Source: an uncultured Faecalibacterium sp. (GTDB lineage Bacteria; Bacillota; Clostridia; Oscillospirales; Ruminococcaceae). Taken from it: a stretch of 64,000 nucleotides of DNA. The position numbers were made by a program, and so were the translations under genes. Where the stretch lies: assembly GCA_900551435.1 (NCBI GenBank), contig URVW01000002.1, forward strand, positions 1 to 64,000, read 5' to 3'. The notes under the pieces are model-generated. The model did no database searches. It was given only the letters and a program-made list of their open reading frames with translations, and was not told the DNA's origin. Below, in pieces: positions 1-7,431 of the stretch (its first letter is position 1; each line of letters begins with the position of its first letter).

Positions 1-20
1 CGCGCAAGCGACAGAGGGAG

Positions 21-56
21 GACGACTGGCATTGCGAAGCAATGACTGAGAGGTTT
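21..56 (-). repeat. Partial copy of dispersed repeat family 1
   Basis: The sequence ends in ...TGACTGAGAGGTT, the inverted form of the AACCTCTCAGTC start that opens the other family 1 copies at 5.1 kb, 18.7 kb, 58.6 kb and 59.5 kb. Only the terminal arm with its GCATTGCGAAGCAATG hairpin is recognisable. The rest may lie outside the window or be lost. Confidence 0.6.
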
Positions 57-73
57 TCTTAAATCACGACATC

Positions 74-102
74 TTGTATTTCGGCGTACTTTGTTATATA
101 AT
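74..102 (+). promoter_or_regulatory. Promoter of the nfeD-SPFH operon
   Basis: TTGTAT at 74-79 and a perfect TATAAT at 97-102 are separated by 17 bases. The transcript would open with an 8-bp hairpin (GAAAAGAG...CTCTTTTC, about 107-131) just before the ribosome binding site of the NfeD gene. Confidence 0.75.
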
Positions 103-154
103 AAACGAAAAGAGGCGTATCGTCTCTTTTCCAACTGCAAGGGAGGGAGTGTCT

Positions 155-604
155 ATGTCCATCGACCCTATTTTCTGGCTCATTGCCGCCGTCGGGTTTC
201 TCGTGCTGGAGGGGATGACCTTCAGCATGGTCTCCATCTGGTTCGCGGCGGGCAGCGCGGCCGCGCTGCTGAGCTGTCTGTTCTCGCCGTCGTTCCGGGT
301 GCAAGCCGTGGTGTTCATCGTTGTCAGCACTCTCTGTCTGGCAGCGTTCAAGCCGCTGGCCCAGAAACCGCGCCAAAAGCCCACCCCCACCAACGGCGAC
401 CGTAGTCTTGGCCGCGAAGCCAAAGTGCTGACCCCCGTTTCCGCTGAAGCAACAGGCCGCGTCCGGCTGGACGGCGTGGACTGGAACGCCCGCTGTGCTA
501 CTCCCGGCGACACCCTCGCCCCGGGGCAGCTCTGCCGCGTGACCGAGATCCACAGCACCCTGCTCATCGTGGAGCCTGTTCTGACCGAAACATCCACTCA
601 CTGA
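155..604 (+). CDS. NfeD-like membrane protein
   Basis: This 149-residue protein has two to three hydrophobic segments in its first half (about residues 6-24, 28-45 and 50-68). A small soluble beta domain of about 60 residues follows, typical of the OB-fold tail of short NfeD proteins. NfeD proteins usually partner SPFH/stomatin proteins and are thought to organise membrane microdomains. The gene 17 bases downstream encodes exactly such a partner, so the pair is probably one operon. The start was set at the ATG behind GGGAGGGAG, because an upstream in-frame ATG at 74 lies inside the promoter. The family is clear from architecture and pairing; the substrate or exact role is not known. Confidence 0.85.
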   Translation: MSIDPIFWLIAAVGFLVLEGMTFSMVSIWFAAGSAAALLSCLFSPSFRVQAVVFIVVSTLCLAAFKPLAQKPRQKPTPTNGDRSLGREAKVLTPVSAEATGRVRLDGVDWNARCATPGDTLAPGQLCRVTEIHSTLLIVEPVLTETSTH

Positions 605-620
605 CAAAAGGAGCGTCTCT

Positions 621-1529
621 ATGCCCATTATGTTGTTTGTGATCCTCGCACTGGTCTTTGTGATCCTTCTGATCGTCGTGACCAACATCGTCATCGTGCC
701 GCAGTCCATGACCTATGTGATCGAGCGCCTTGGCAGCTACTCCGACACTTGGAGCGCCGGTCTGCACGTCAAGATTCCCTTCATCGAGCGGGTGGCCAAA
801 AAGGTCAGCCTGAAGGAACAGGTCGCGGACTTCCCTCCCCAGCCGGTCATCACCCGCGATAACGTCACCATGCAGATCGACACGGTGGTGTTCTTTCAGG
901 TCATGGATGCCAAACTCTACACCTATGGCGTGAACCAGCCCATCGCGGCCATCGAGAGCCTGTCCGCCACCACCCTGCGCAACATCATCGGTGAGATGGA
1001 GCTGGACCACACCCTGACCAGCCGCGATGTCATCAACGGCAAGATCACCGCCATTCTGGACGAAGCCACCGACAAGTGGGGCATCAAGGTCAACCGCGTT
1101 GAGGTCAAGAACATCATCCCGCCGCGCGAGATTCAGGAAGCCATGGAGAAGCAGATGAAGGCCGAGCGCGAAAAACGCGCCGTCATCCTGAAGGCCGACG
1201 GTGAGAAGCAGGCCGCCATCACCGCCGCCGAGGGCGAAAAGGAAGCCGCCATCCTCCGTGCCGACGCCGTCAAGCAGCAGCGTATCCTTGAGGCTGAGGG
1301 CGAAGCACAGGCCATCCTTGCCGTGCAGAAAGCCAACGCTGACGCCATCCGTCTGCTGAACGAAGCCATGCCCAACGACAAAGTCTTGGCGCTCCGCAGT
1401 CTGGAAGCGCTGGCCAAGGTCGCCAACGGCAAGGCCACCAAGATCATCATTCCGTCCGAGCTGCAGAACCTCGGCGGTGTGGTCCCCAGCATCAAGGAAC
1501 TGCTGACCGACCCGAAGGACCCCGAATAA
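621..1529 (+). CDS. SPFH/band 7 (stomatin-like) membrane protein, QmcA type
   Basis: The 302-residue protein starts with one hydrophobic anchor (residues 2-27). A band 7/SPFH domain follows to about residue 190, then an Ala/Glu/Lys-rich coiled coil (EKQMKAEREKRA, EKQAAITAAEGEKEAA). The C-terminus is short and ends in a Gly-Gly-Val region. Length and order match QmcA/paraslipin proteins, which oligomerise at the membrane and affect quality control of membrane proteins. It follows the NfeD gene and has its own GGAG ribosome site, so co-transcription and physical partnership are likely. A strong terminator follows, closing the two-gene operon. Confidence 0.9.
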   Translation: MPIMLFVILALVFVILLIVVTNIVIVPQSMTYVIERLGSYSDTWSAGLHVKIPFIERVAKKVSLKEQVADFPPQPVITRDNVTMQIDTVVFFQVMDAKLYTYGVNQPIAAIESLSATTLRNIIGEMELDHTLTSRDVINGKITAILDEATDKWGIKVNRVEVKNIIPPREIQEAMEKQMKAEREKRAVILKADGEKQAAITAAEGEKEAAILRADAVKQQRILEAEGEAQAILAVQKANADAIRLLNEAMPNDKVLALRSLEALAKVANGKATKIIIPSELQNLGGVVPSIKELLTDPKDPE

Positions 1530-1536
1530 ACTTTCT

Positions 1537-1568
1537 GCCCCTGCGGACCCGCTCCGCAGGGGCTTTTT
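1537..1568 (+). terminator. Rho-independent terminator after the SPFH gene
   Basis: An 11-bp stem (GCCCCTGCGGA with TCCGCAGGGGC) has a 5-base loop and is followed by TTTTT. Confidence 0.9.
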
Positions 1569-1569
1569 G

Positions 1570-1598
1570 TTGCAAAACCGCCGGTTCTATGGTAGGAT
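1570..1598 (+). promoter_or_regulatory. Promoter of the YhcH-like gene
   Basis: TTGCAA (1570-1575), a 17-base spacer and TAGGAT (1593-1598) lie directly after the preceding terminator and 26 bases before the start codon. Confidence 0.55.
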
Positions 1599-1623
1599 AA
1601 AACAAAAACGAAGGAGCACTTCT

Positions 1624-2100
1624 ATGATCTACGATACCCTGAACAATCTGCCGAACTATCTCGGCATGAGCGATAATCTGGATGCCGTCATCGAGTTCGT
1701 GATGGCGCGGGACATCAACAACCTGCCCGCCGGAAAGACCCGCATCGACGGCGATAAGGCTGTTGTGACCGTGAGCACTGTGACCCCTCAGGCCAGCGAC
1801 AAAGCGCCTTTTGTCCGCCGGGACAACCACCTGACTCTCGAGACGGACCTCGAGGGCAGCGAGCTGTTTGAAGTCTCGCTGGGCGAGTTCTCCCCCACCA
1901 AGCCTACCGACGAAGCCGCTGACCTGACCGTCGGCAGCGCCGGGACCAGCATTGCGGGAATGCTCTGCGAGGGCCGTTTCGCCCTCTATCTGGCCGGGGA
2001 ACCGTACAAATCCGGCCTGAAGGCACAGGGCTGCGGCAAGCTGAAAAAGGCCGTGTTCAGCATCGAGCTGGACGCCGACCCGGAGAGCGACGCCGAATAA
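1624..2100 (+). CDS. YhcH/YjgK/YiaL (DUF386) family protein
   Basis: A 158-residue single-domain protein beginning MIYDTLNNLPNYLG. This is the usual opening of the YhcH/TabA family of cupin-like beta proteins found with sugar or sialic-acid catabolism genes or biofilm functions. The family's metal-site stretch, usually E-x-H-x3-D-[IL]-Q, looks degenerate here (RRDNHLTLETDLEG), so a metal-dependent activity is doubtful. The gene stands alone between its own promoter and terminator, so context does not point to a particular sugar. The start was chosen at the ATG 7 bases after AAGGAGC. Family assignment is good; the biochemical role is open. Confidence 0.75.
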   Translation: MIYDTLNNLPNYLGMSDNLDAVIEFVMARDINNLPAGKTRIDGDKAVVTVSTVTPQASDKAPFVRRDNHLTLETDLEGSELFEVSLGEFSPTKPTDEAADLTVGSAGTSIAGMLCEGRFALYLAGEPYKSGLKAQGCGKLKKAVFSIELDADPESDAE

Positions 2101-2110
2101 CCGGTTCTTC

Positions 2111-2144
2111 CACTCCACGCAGCGTAGGTTGCGTGGAGTGTTTT
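2111..2144 (+). terminator. Terminator after the YhcH-like gene
   Basis: The stem CACTCCACGCA / TGCGTGGAGTG is followed by TTTT. A TGGTATGCT extended -10-like sequence just downstream may serve the next gene. Confidence 0.85.
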
Positions 2145-2184
2145 CGTATGGTATGCTGTTCCCATCGAACAGGAGGAAACTAAG

Positions 2185-3330
2185 ATGAACACTTATGTTA
2201 CCGGAAGTACCATCCGGCAGCTGCGCGAAGCCAAGCGCCTGACTCAGGCCGAGCTTGCCGCACAGCTTTCGGTGAGTGCCAAGACCATCTCGAAATGGGA
2301 AACGGCCAAAGGACTGCCCGACATCTCGCTTTTGGAGCCGCTGGCCGCTGCCTTGGGCGTCTCCGTGCTGGAGCTGATGCAGGGCGAACCCGTCATCAAC
2401 CGGAACCGCGCGGCCAATCTTCTGCGCTCCAAGCTGTACGTCTGCCCAGTCTGCGGGAACGTGCTCCACTCCACCGGTCAGGCCGTCGTGAGCTGCTGCG
2501 GCATCGCTCTGCCCGCGCTGGACATCGCCGACGCTGAGGACACCGACGAGCACCATCAGCTGACCTTGGAGCGGGTCGAGGATGAGTTGTTCGTGACCCT
2601 GCACCACCCCATGGAAAAGGATCACTTCATCTCCTTCATCGCCTATCTGACCGGCGACAAGCTTCAGCTCGTCAAGCTCTATCCCGAGGGCGAAGCCAGC
2701 TGCCGGTTCCCGATCCGGGGCGCGGGCGTGCTCTATTTTTACTGCAACCGCCACGGCCTGATGAAAGCGCCGGACTTCCGCACCGCCACCCGCCGCACCT
2801 CGCCGCAGAAGATCCATCTGCGGGAGCCGGACGAGCGCGACCGCGAGCAGGTCATGGCCTACCGGAAAGAATTTCTCGCGATCGGCTCCCGGATGGACGG
2901 GACCTCGGCGCTGGACCAGTACGACGATTTCGACGCATGGCTGGCCAATGTCCGGAACCACGAACACCCTGAGACGGTCCCCGCCGGACACGTCACCGGC
3001 ACGGAATATCTGGCGCTGGACGAGCACGAACATCTGGTCGGCATGACCAATCTGCGCCACTACCTCAACGATTATCTGCTGACCTACGGCGGACACATCG
3101 GCTACAGCGTCCGGCCCTCGGAGCGGAAAAACGGCTACGCCACCCAGATGCTTCGTCTGACGCTCGGCAAAGCCAAAGAGCGCGGCATCGAAAAAGTCCG
3201 TATCTGCTGTGACCACTACAACATCGCTTCCGCAAAGGCCATCCGCGCCAACGGCGGCGTTCTGGAAGATGAAGCGTATGATTCTCTGGACGGGCTGCTG
3301 ACTCAGCGGTATTGGATCGAGAACCACTAA
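2185..3330 (+). CDS. Three-domain protein: XRE helix-turn-helix, desulfoferrodoxin-like domain, GNAT acetyltransferase
   Basis: Residues 9-62 form a classical XRE DNA-binding domain (RLTQAELAAQLSVS...TISKWE). Residues 84-195 resemble a whole desulfoferrodoxin. The rubredoxin-like cysteines are C87, C90, C104 and C105. A superoxide-reductase iron site follows, with candidate ligands H123 or H124, H141 (HPM), H147, C187 and H190 in the order and spacing of class II enzymes (H-x5-H and C-x2-H). Residues from about 205 to 381 are a GNAT acetyltransferase with the acetyl-CoA loop near RPSERKNGYATQ. XRE-desulfoferrodoxin proteins exist in Clostridia; an added acetyltransferase is unusual. A plausible but untested reading is a redox or oxygen sensor that controls transcription and modifies a target. 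The GGAGG ribosome site precedes the ATG by 8 bases. A shared terminator follows. Confidence 0.85.
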   Translation: MNTYVTGSTIRQLREAKRLTQAELAAQLSVSAKTISKWETAKGLPDISLLEPLAAALGVSVLELMQGEPVINRNRAANLLRSKLYVCPVCGNVLHSTGQAVVSCCGIALPALDIADAEDTDEHHQLTLERVEDELFVTLHHPMEKDHFISFIAYLTGDKLQLVKLYPEGEASCRFPIRGAGVLYFYCNRHGLMKAPDFRTATRRTSPQKIHLREPDERDREQVMAYRKEFLAIGSRMDGTSALDQYDDFDAWLANVRNHEHPETVPAGHVTGTEYLALDEHEHLVGMTNLRHYLNDYLLTYGGHIGYSVRPSERKNGYATQMLRLTLGKAKERGIEKVRICCDHYNIASAKAIRANGGVLEDEAYDSLDGLLTQRYWIENH

Positions 3331-3333
3331 AAA

Positions 3334-3376
3334 AGGAACCTCTGCGCGAAGATTCGTGCAGAGGTTCCTGCTTTTT
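3334..3376. terminator. Bidirectional terminator between the XRE-GNAT gene and mgtE
   Basis: A 12-bp perfect stem (AGGAACCTCTGC / GCAGAGGTTCCT) is flanked by an A-run on the left and a T-run on the right. It can therefore end transcription of both converging genes. Confidence 0.9.
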
Positions 3377-3380
3377 TCTG

Positions 3381-4760
3381 TTACGCCAGATGGAACACAT
3401 CGATCAGGAAGATCATGGCAAGGCCGTAGTAGGTCACGACGGCCACAAGGTCGTTGATGGTCGTAATGAGCGGGCCAGACGCCACAGCGGGGTCGATCTT
3501 GATCTTATGGAAGAACATCGGGATGACCGTGCCCACCAAGCTGGAAATGACCATCGCCACGATCAGCGAAATGCCCACACAGCCGGACAGCAGGAAGGCT
3601 TCGCCCCATGCATAGGCCTTGAAGAAGTGGATATAGATGCCCAGAAAAACGAGCGCCATGGCCGCCAGAAGTGCACCGTTGACCAGACCCACCCGCATTT
3701 CCTTGAAGAGCAGACCCAGCTTTTTGGAGGTAGTCAGATTCTCGTCCATCAGCACGCGGATGGTCACGGCCAGCGACTGCGTGCCCACGTTGCCCGCCAT
3801 ATCGAGGACGAGCGACTGGAAGCAGATGACGATGGGCAGGACCGCCACCACCGATTCGAACACGCCGACCACCGAGGAAACGACCATGCCGAGGAACAAC
3901 AGCGCGATCAGCCACGGCAGACGCTTTTTGACGCTCTCAAGGACGCCCTCGTTCAGGTCCTCCTCGCTGGTCAAGCCGCCCAGTTTTGCGTAATCGTCGC
4001 CCATCTCGTCATCGACCAGCTCGACCACGTCGGACGAGGTGATGATACCGACCAGCTTTCCGGCGTCGTTCAGCACGGGCAGAGAGCGCTCGGCGTAGTC
4101 CACGATGCGGTCAATGCAGTCGCTGATCTTTTCGTGGTCGGTCACATAGGGGTACGACCGCGCGATCAGCTTTTCCAAGCTGTCGTCTGCGCGGGCAATG
4201 ATCAGGTCTTTCAGGTCGATGGCTCCATAGAACTTGTCGTCCTCGTCCACGACGTACAGGGTCGAGATGTTGTCGTTTTCACCCGCCTGTTTCACCAGCT
4301 CGCTCATGGCCTGACGGATGGTCATATCCTTCCGGATGCTGATGTAGTTGGTGGTCATGCTGCTGCCGATCTCGTCCTCGCCGTAGGAGAGCAGCATCCG
4401 GACATCTTTTGCGGAATCCTGATCCAGCTGCTGGACGATCTGGGCCTTATCCTCTTCTTCGAGGTCATCCAGAGCGTCCACGGCATCGTCCGAGTCCATG
4501 TTCGAGACGACCTTTGCGGCCTTTTCGGCAGACAGTTCTTTCAGATACGGCTCTGCATCATCGAGGTAGGAGAAAATTTCTGCCACCCGCTCGATGCCCA
4601 GCACCGGATACAGTGCCTGACGCTCGGCCGGACTCAGCGCCGCCAGCGCATCGGCAAGATCGTTCTCATGGTAATCGGACAGCTTTTCGGCCAGCTCTGC
4701 CTTGGGCAGACCGCTGTGGATAAGGTTCAGGATCTCTTCCTGATAATTTTTCTTCTGCAT
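3381..4760 (-). CDS. mgtE: Magnesium transporter MgtE
   Basis: This is a 459-residue protein with the full MgtE order. An N-terminal helical superhelix (about 1-125) full of DDADAL-type repeats comes first. A CBS domain pair (about 130-250) carries acidic Mg-sensing residues (DDKFYGAIDLKDL, GIITSSDVVELVDDE). Five membrane helices make up the pore (about 285-455). MgtE is a Mg2+-gated channel whose cytosolic domains close it when intracellular Mg2+ is high. Length matches the family. The gene is preceded by a translated leader peptide and an intrinsic terminator 26 bases before its start, so transcription is probably attenuated as well. It stands alone. Confidence 0.95.
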   Translation of the reverse strand: MQKKNYQEEILNLIHSGLPKAELAEKLSDYHENDLADALAALSPAERQALYPVLGIERVAEIFSYLDDAEPYLKELSAEKAAKVVSNMDSDDAVDALDDLEEEDKAQIVQQLDQDSAKDVRMLLSYGEDEIGSSMTTNYISIRKDMTIRQAMSELVKQAGENDNISTLYVVDEDDKFYGAIDLKDLIIARADDSLEKLIARSYPYVTDHEKISDCIDRIVDYAERSLPVLNDAGKLVGIITSSDVVELVDDEMGDDYAKLGGLTSEEDLNEGVLESVKKRLPWLIALLFLGMVVSSVVGVFESVVAVLPIVICFQSLVLDMAGNVGTQSLAVTIRVLMDENLTTSKKLGLLFKEMRVGLVNGALLAAMALVFLGIYIHFFKAYAWGEAFLLSGCVGISLIVAMVISSLVGTVIPMFFHKIKIDPAVASGPLITTINDLVAVVTYYGLAMIFLIDVFHLA

Positions 4761-4785
4761 CTTGGTTCCCTCCCGTTTTTGGGCA

Positions 4786-4829
4786 TAAAAAATACACCGC
4801 GTCTGTCAGTTTCGACTCCTGCGGTGTAT
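4786..4829 (-). promoter_or_regulatory. Transcription attenuator (leader terminator) of mgtE
   Basis: On the minus strand ATACACCGC and GCGGTGTAT form a 9-bp stem followed by TTTTTT, directly upstream of mgtE. The bases CGCAGGAG (complement of 4816-4823) in its left arm and loop are exactly complementary to CTCCTGCG inside the upstream leader ORF (complement of 4882-4889). This gives an 8-bp alternative helix that would break the terminator. Confidence 0.75.
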
Positions 4830-4846
4830 CATGGGCAGATTGCAGT

Positions 4847-4927
4847 TCAGGACGCGGCAGACTCGTTTGCCTTGCCCGCATCGCAGGAGAAGCGTTGTTT
4901 AGGGTGATCCGTATGGTCACTGGACAT
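4847..4927 (-). CDS. 26-residue leader peptide upstream of mgtE
   Basis: This short open frame begins with ATG 10 bases after a strong AGGAGGCG ribosome site (complement of about 4938-4945). It encodes MSSDHTDHPKQRFSCD... and ends with TGA 18 bases before the attenuator hairpin. It has no detectable domain. The excellent ribosome site, its position ahead of a terminator and the antiterminator complement inside its coding sequence suggest a regulatory leader. Ribosome stalling or pausing would choose between the two RNA folds. The peptide is rich in polar residues, with one His-Pro pair. Its sensing principle is not evident. Confidence 0.6.
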   Translation of the reverse strand: MSSDHTDHPKQRFSCDAGKANESAAS

Positions 4928-4970
4928 GGAAATCAAACGCCTCCTGAAATAAGATTTGCCGTTCGGCCCC

Positions 4971-5509
4971 GTTATCATACTACGACAAGGCCGATTTTTC
5001 AACCCCTTTTACAAAATTTTTACCAGATTCTTGCTGGAAGAATGCTGTTGCCGAAATGAACCTCTCCGTCAGTCCGCTCGTACAGCGCTGGCACAAAACG
5101 AACCTCTCAGTCTGCTTCGCAATGACTGCTCCACCTTAGAGCGCTGTCGCACGACGAACCTCTCAGTCTCGCCTTCGGCTCGCCAGCTCCCCTGATAGGG
5201 GAGCCACTGGCGTGCCGGTTTTGGTCCTGCTAGATGAACAAAGTTTCTTGGAACCTAAAAATGGAGTGCTCCGCTGCCTAGGGCAACGGCATCTAAACAA
5301 CGCTCTAACCGAGGGCGCTCGTACAGATGCTGTCAGCCGAGACAGCGGAGCACTATTGTTTACGCAAGATAAAACTTTTATCGTCCAGCAGGAGTTGCCC
5401 GACCTGCCAAGGCCTCTCCTATCAGGAGAGGTGGCATCGCGTCAGCGATGACGGAGAGGTTCGTCTCGCAACAGCGCTTTTCCAAAGAGCGTCAAGCTGC
5501 TGTGAATGT
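4971..5509. other. Non-coding repeat block between mgtE and the ABC permease gene
   Basis: No gene is supported here. The stretch holds fragments of family 1 starting AACCTCTC at about 5058 and 5101, and a large composite of two facing copies at 5157-5461. All open frames across it are short, lack ribosome sites and run through the repeats. Confidence 0.7.
5157..5461. repeat. Composite inverted element built from two family 1 repeats
   Basis: A rightward copy (AACCTCTCAGTC..., hairpin GCTCCCC/GGGGAGC) faces a leftward copy of the second subtype (...GATGACGGAGAGGTT, hairpin CCTCTCC/GGAGAGG). Between them lies a nested hairpin: AGTGCTCCGCTG at 5265-5276 pairs with CAGCGGAGCACT at 5343-5354, with GCATCT/AGATGC inside. 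The whole 305 bases form an imperfect palindrome ending AACCTCTC...GAGAGGTT, resembling a miniature transposon or a large structured RNA. Confidence 0.75.
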
Positions 5510-6139
5510 TTACCTTTTATATTTCCCGTACCATGCTACCGACAGCCGCCACGACAGCACGTACAACACCAGCACCACAACAAACAGCGCCGCTCCCAGC
5601 CCAATGGATGCCTGAAAACGCCCATTTGTCTGAAACTCATCCACCAGAGCGCCCCCGCCGGCGATCAAAGCGCCGAACCCGGCAAAGGTCAGAATGTAGA
5701 TCATCCGGGCCTTTTCCGCGCCCAAACGGTACATCAACGGCAGACTGATGCCGTTCATCAACAGAATGGTGTTCCCCACGAAAAACAGCGCCGTTCCATC
5801 CAGTGCCGCTCCTTTGCGCAGCGAGAGGACCACTACAAACAGGCCGCCGATCACCACAGACGCTGCCGCACACAGCAGTCCAACGAGATACTTTTCGGCC
5901 ACCAGCACTTTTTTGCTGACCGGAAGCGTCAAGCTATATTCCACCCAGCCGCTGTTCTGGTCATAGCCCAGCAGATTGACCGGCAGGACCCCCAGAAAAA
6001 TGGCCGCATAGCTGATGGGGAACGCATACGAATCCGACGTGCTGAACATCCAAACAACCAGAATGACCGCCACGGTCAGATACATCGTTTTCATCTGGGA
6101 AACGGTCTGATACCCGTCCTTCAACAATAAGCCTTTCAT
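5510..6139 (-). CDS. ABC-2 type transporter permease
   Basis: The protein has 209 residues with six hydrophobic segments and almost no soluble domain. It begins MKGLLLKD, which is the usual cytosolic opening of small ABC-2 permeases of the YtrC/D or ABC2_membrane_5 type. Its start codon overlaps the stop of the ATPase gene by ATGA, so the two are translationally coupled. Together with the upstream YtrA-like GntR regulator it forms a three-gene exporter operon. Such operons often respond to cell-wall-active peptides or lipid II binders; the substrate cannot be read from the sequence. Confidence 0.85.
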   Translation of the reverse strand: MKGLLLKDGYQTVSQMKTMYLTVAVILVVWMFSTSDSYAFPISYAAIFLGVLPVNLLGYDQNSGWVEYSLTLPVSKKVLVAEKYLVGLLCAAASVVIGGLFVVVLSLRKGAALDGTALFFVGNTILLMNGISLPLMYRLGAEKARMIYILTFAGFGALIAGGGALVDEFQTNGRFQASIGLGAALFVVVLVLYVLSWRLSVAWYGKYKR

Positions 6140-6984
6140 GCGTGCTTCTCCCCTTTCACCATCATCACAAACAGCTCTTCGATGCTCACGGGCGACAGGG
6201 CACTTCCTGCCGGGACGCCCTCCCGCTTGACCAGTGCTTCGGCCCCGTAGGGTGTTACCCGCTTGCTGAGGACGGCGGCGGCGTCCAGCTCTTCCAGCTG
6301 GGCTTCCGTGCCGTGCCAGAGGGCGTATTCATCCCGCAAAGCGTCCTTGTCCTCGCAGAGCAGAAGCTTGCCCTTGTGTAGGAAGGCAATGGTGTCACAG
6401 AGCTTTTCCAGATCGCTGACGATATGAGACGAGATCAAGACGGCATGGTCCTCGTCCCGCACAAAATCGAGCAGAAGATCGATCAATTCATCCCGGACGA
6501 CCGGGTCCAAACCGCTGGTCGCTTCGTCGAGGATGAGCAGCTTTGGGTGATGGGACAGCGCCACGGCAAGGCACTGTTTCATCTTCATGCCGGTGGAATA
6601 TTCGCCGTATTTTTTCTTGGCGGGCAGCTCGAATTTTCGGCAGTAGTCCGCATACACGGCGGCGTCCCAATTCCGATAGAGGCCCGCCATCACGCGGCCC
6701 ACCTGCTCGGCGGTCAGGCTGGTGGGGATGCCCTCCCCGCTCAGGACCACGCCGATCTCCTCTTTGGTGCAGGGAGACGCTTCCAAGTCGTCTGTCCCCA
6801 GCACCCGGATGCTTCCGCCGTCCCGCTCGATCATGTTCAAGATCAGCTTCAGCGTCGTGCTTTTGCCCGCGCCGTTCTCGCCGATCAGGCCGCAGACGGT
6901 CCCGCCGGGAAGGGTCAGGTCCAACGGCCCCAGCACAAACCCCGGATAGCTCTTTTTCAGGTCATGCAGTTCCAATGCGTTCAT
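6136..6984 (-). CDS. ABC transporter ATP-binding protein
   Basis: A 282-residue ATPase with Walker A GENGAGKST, signature YSTGMKMKQ and Walker B LLILDEATSGLDP, followed by the H-loop (SSHIV). The C-terminal extension of about 70 residues is common in drug- or peptide-export ATPases of the CcmA type. I chose the ATG at 6984 because the GGGAGGA ribosome site is 7 bases before it. An ATG at 6990 would sit against the ribosome site. The gene lies 2 bases after the GntR regulator and overlaps the permease by 4 bases. It would energise export or immunity together with the permease. Confidence 0.92.
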   Translation of the reverse strand: MNALELHDLKKSYPGFVLGPLDLTLPGGTVCGLIGENGAGKSTTLKLILNMIERDGGSIRVLGTDDLEASPCTKEEIGVVLSGEGIPTSLTAEQVGRVMAGLYRNWDAAVYADYCRKFELPAKKKYGEYSTGMKMKQCLAVALSHHPKLLILDEATSGLDPVVRDELIDLLLDFVRDEDHAVLISSHIVSDLEKLCDTIAFLHKGKLLLCEDKDALRDEYALWHGTEAQLEELDAAAVLSKRVTPYGAEALVKREGVPAGSALSPVSIEELFVMMVKGEKHA

Positions 6985-6986
6985 CT

Positions 6987-7358
6987 TCATTCCTCCCACA
7001 GCAGTTCCAGCATTTCGGCAAGGTCTTTTTTGTCCAGCCCGCAGGACGCCGCCAGACGGACCGCTTCGGTCAGGCTGGCTTCAATTTTTTTCAGATTTTC
7101 TTCCCGCAGCAGCTCGGTATTCTTCGCTGCCACGAAAAATCCCTTGGCCGGGACGGCATACAAAAAGCCCTCTTTTTCCAGTTCGTCGTAGGCGCGTTTC
7201 GTCGTGATGACGCTGATGCGCAGGTCCCGCGCCAGCGCCCGAATGGACGGCAGCGCTTCGTCCGGCTGCAGATTCCCGTTCAGGATCTCGTTCTTGATCT
7301 GGGTGTAGATCTGGTCGTAGATGGGCGACCCGCTTTTGTTGTCGATGAAGAGATTCAT
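6987..7358 (-). CDS. GntR family transcriptional regulator, YtrA subfamily
   Basis: This short 123-residue regulator has a winged helix over residues 9-75 (PIYDQIYTQIKNEI, LPSIRALARDLRIS, TTKRAYDELEKEGFL). Only about 40 residues of helical dimerisation tail follow, as in YtrA regulators; there is no large ligand domain. It is the first gene of the exporter operon and probably represses it. A perfect 14-bp palindrome overlaps the -10 and start-site region of its own promoter and is the obvious operator. YtrA homologues respond to cell-envelope antibiotics; the signal here is unknown. Confidence 0.92.
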   Translation of the reverse strand: MNLFIDNKSGSPIYDQIYTQIKNEILNGNLQPDEALPSIRALARDLRISVITTKRAYDELEKEGFLYAVPAKGFFVAAKNTELLREENLKKIEASLTEAVRLAASCGLDKKDLAEMLELLWEE

Positions 7359-7378
7359 CTCCGCTTCCTCCGTTTCAT

Positions 7379-7419
7379 CTGTACATGTACAGTATATACA
7401 GTAGATACGAAGTTGTCAA
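7379..7419 (-). promoter_or_regulatory. Promoter and palindromic operator of the GntR-ABC operon
   Basis: On the minus strand TTGACA (7414-7419), a 17-base spacer and TATACT (7391-7396) form a near-consensus promoter. The palindrome CTGTACATGTACAG (7379-7392) abuts and overlaps the -10, a position suited to autorepression. A further half-site, CTGTA, lies within the spacer. Confidence 0.85.
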
Positions 7420-7431
7420 GCCAAAATACGC

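Noticed and set aside
1492..3327. A 611-codon minus-strand frame opposite the YhcH-like and XRE-desulfoferrodoxin genes
   Set aside because: It crosses two terminators and two genes with clear motifs; its translation is low complexity with no domain.
3312..4907. A 531-codon plus-strand frame opposite mgtE
   Set aside because: The translation is a His/Asp/Gln-rich shadow of mgtE and begins inside a terminator.
4960..5509. CRISPR array in the repeat-rich stretch
   Set aside because: The repeats are imperfect, of unequal spacing and in both orientations; there are no regular spacers and no cas genes.
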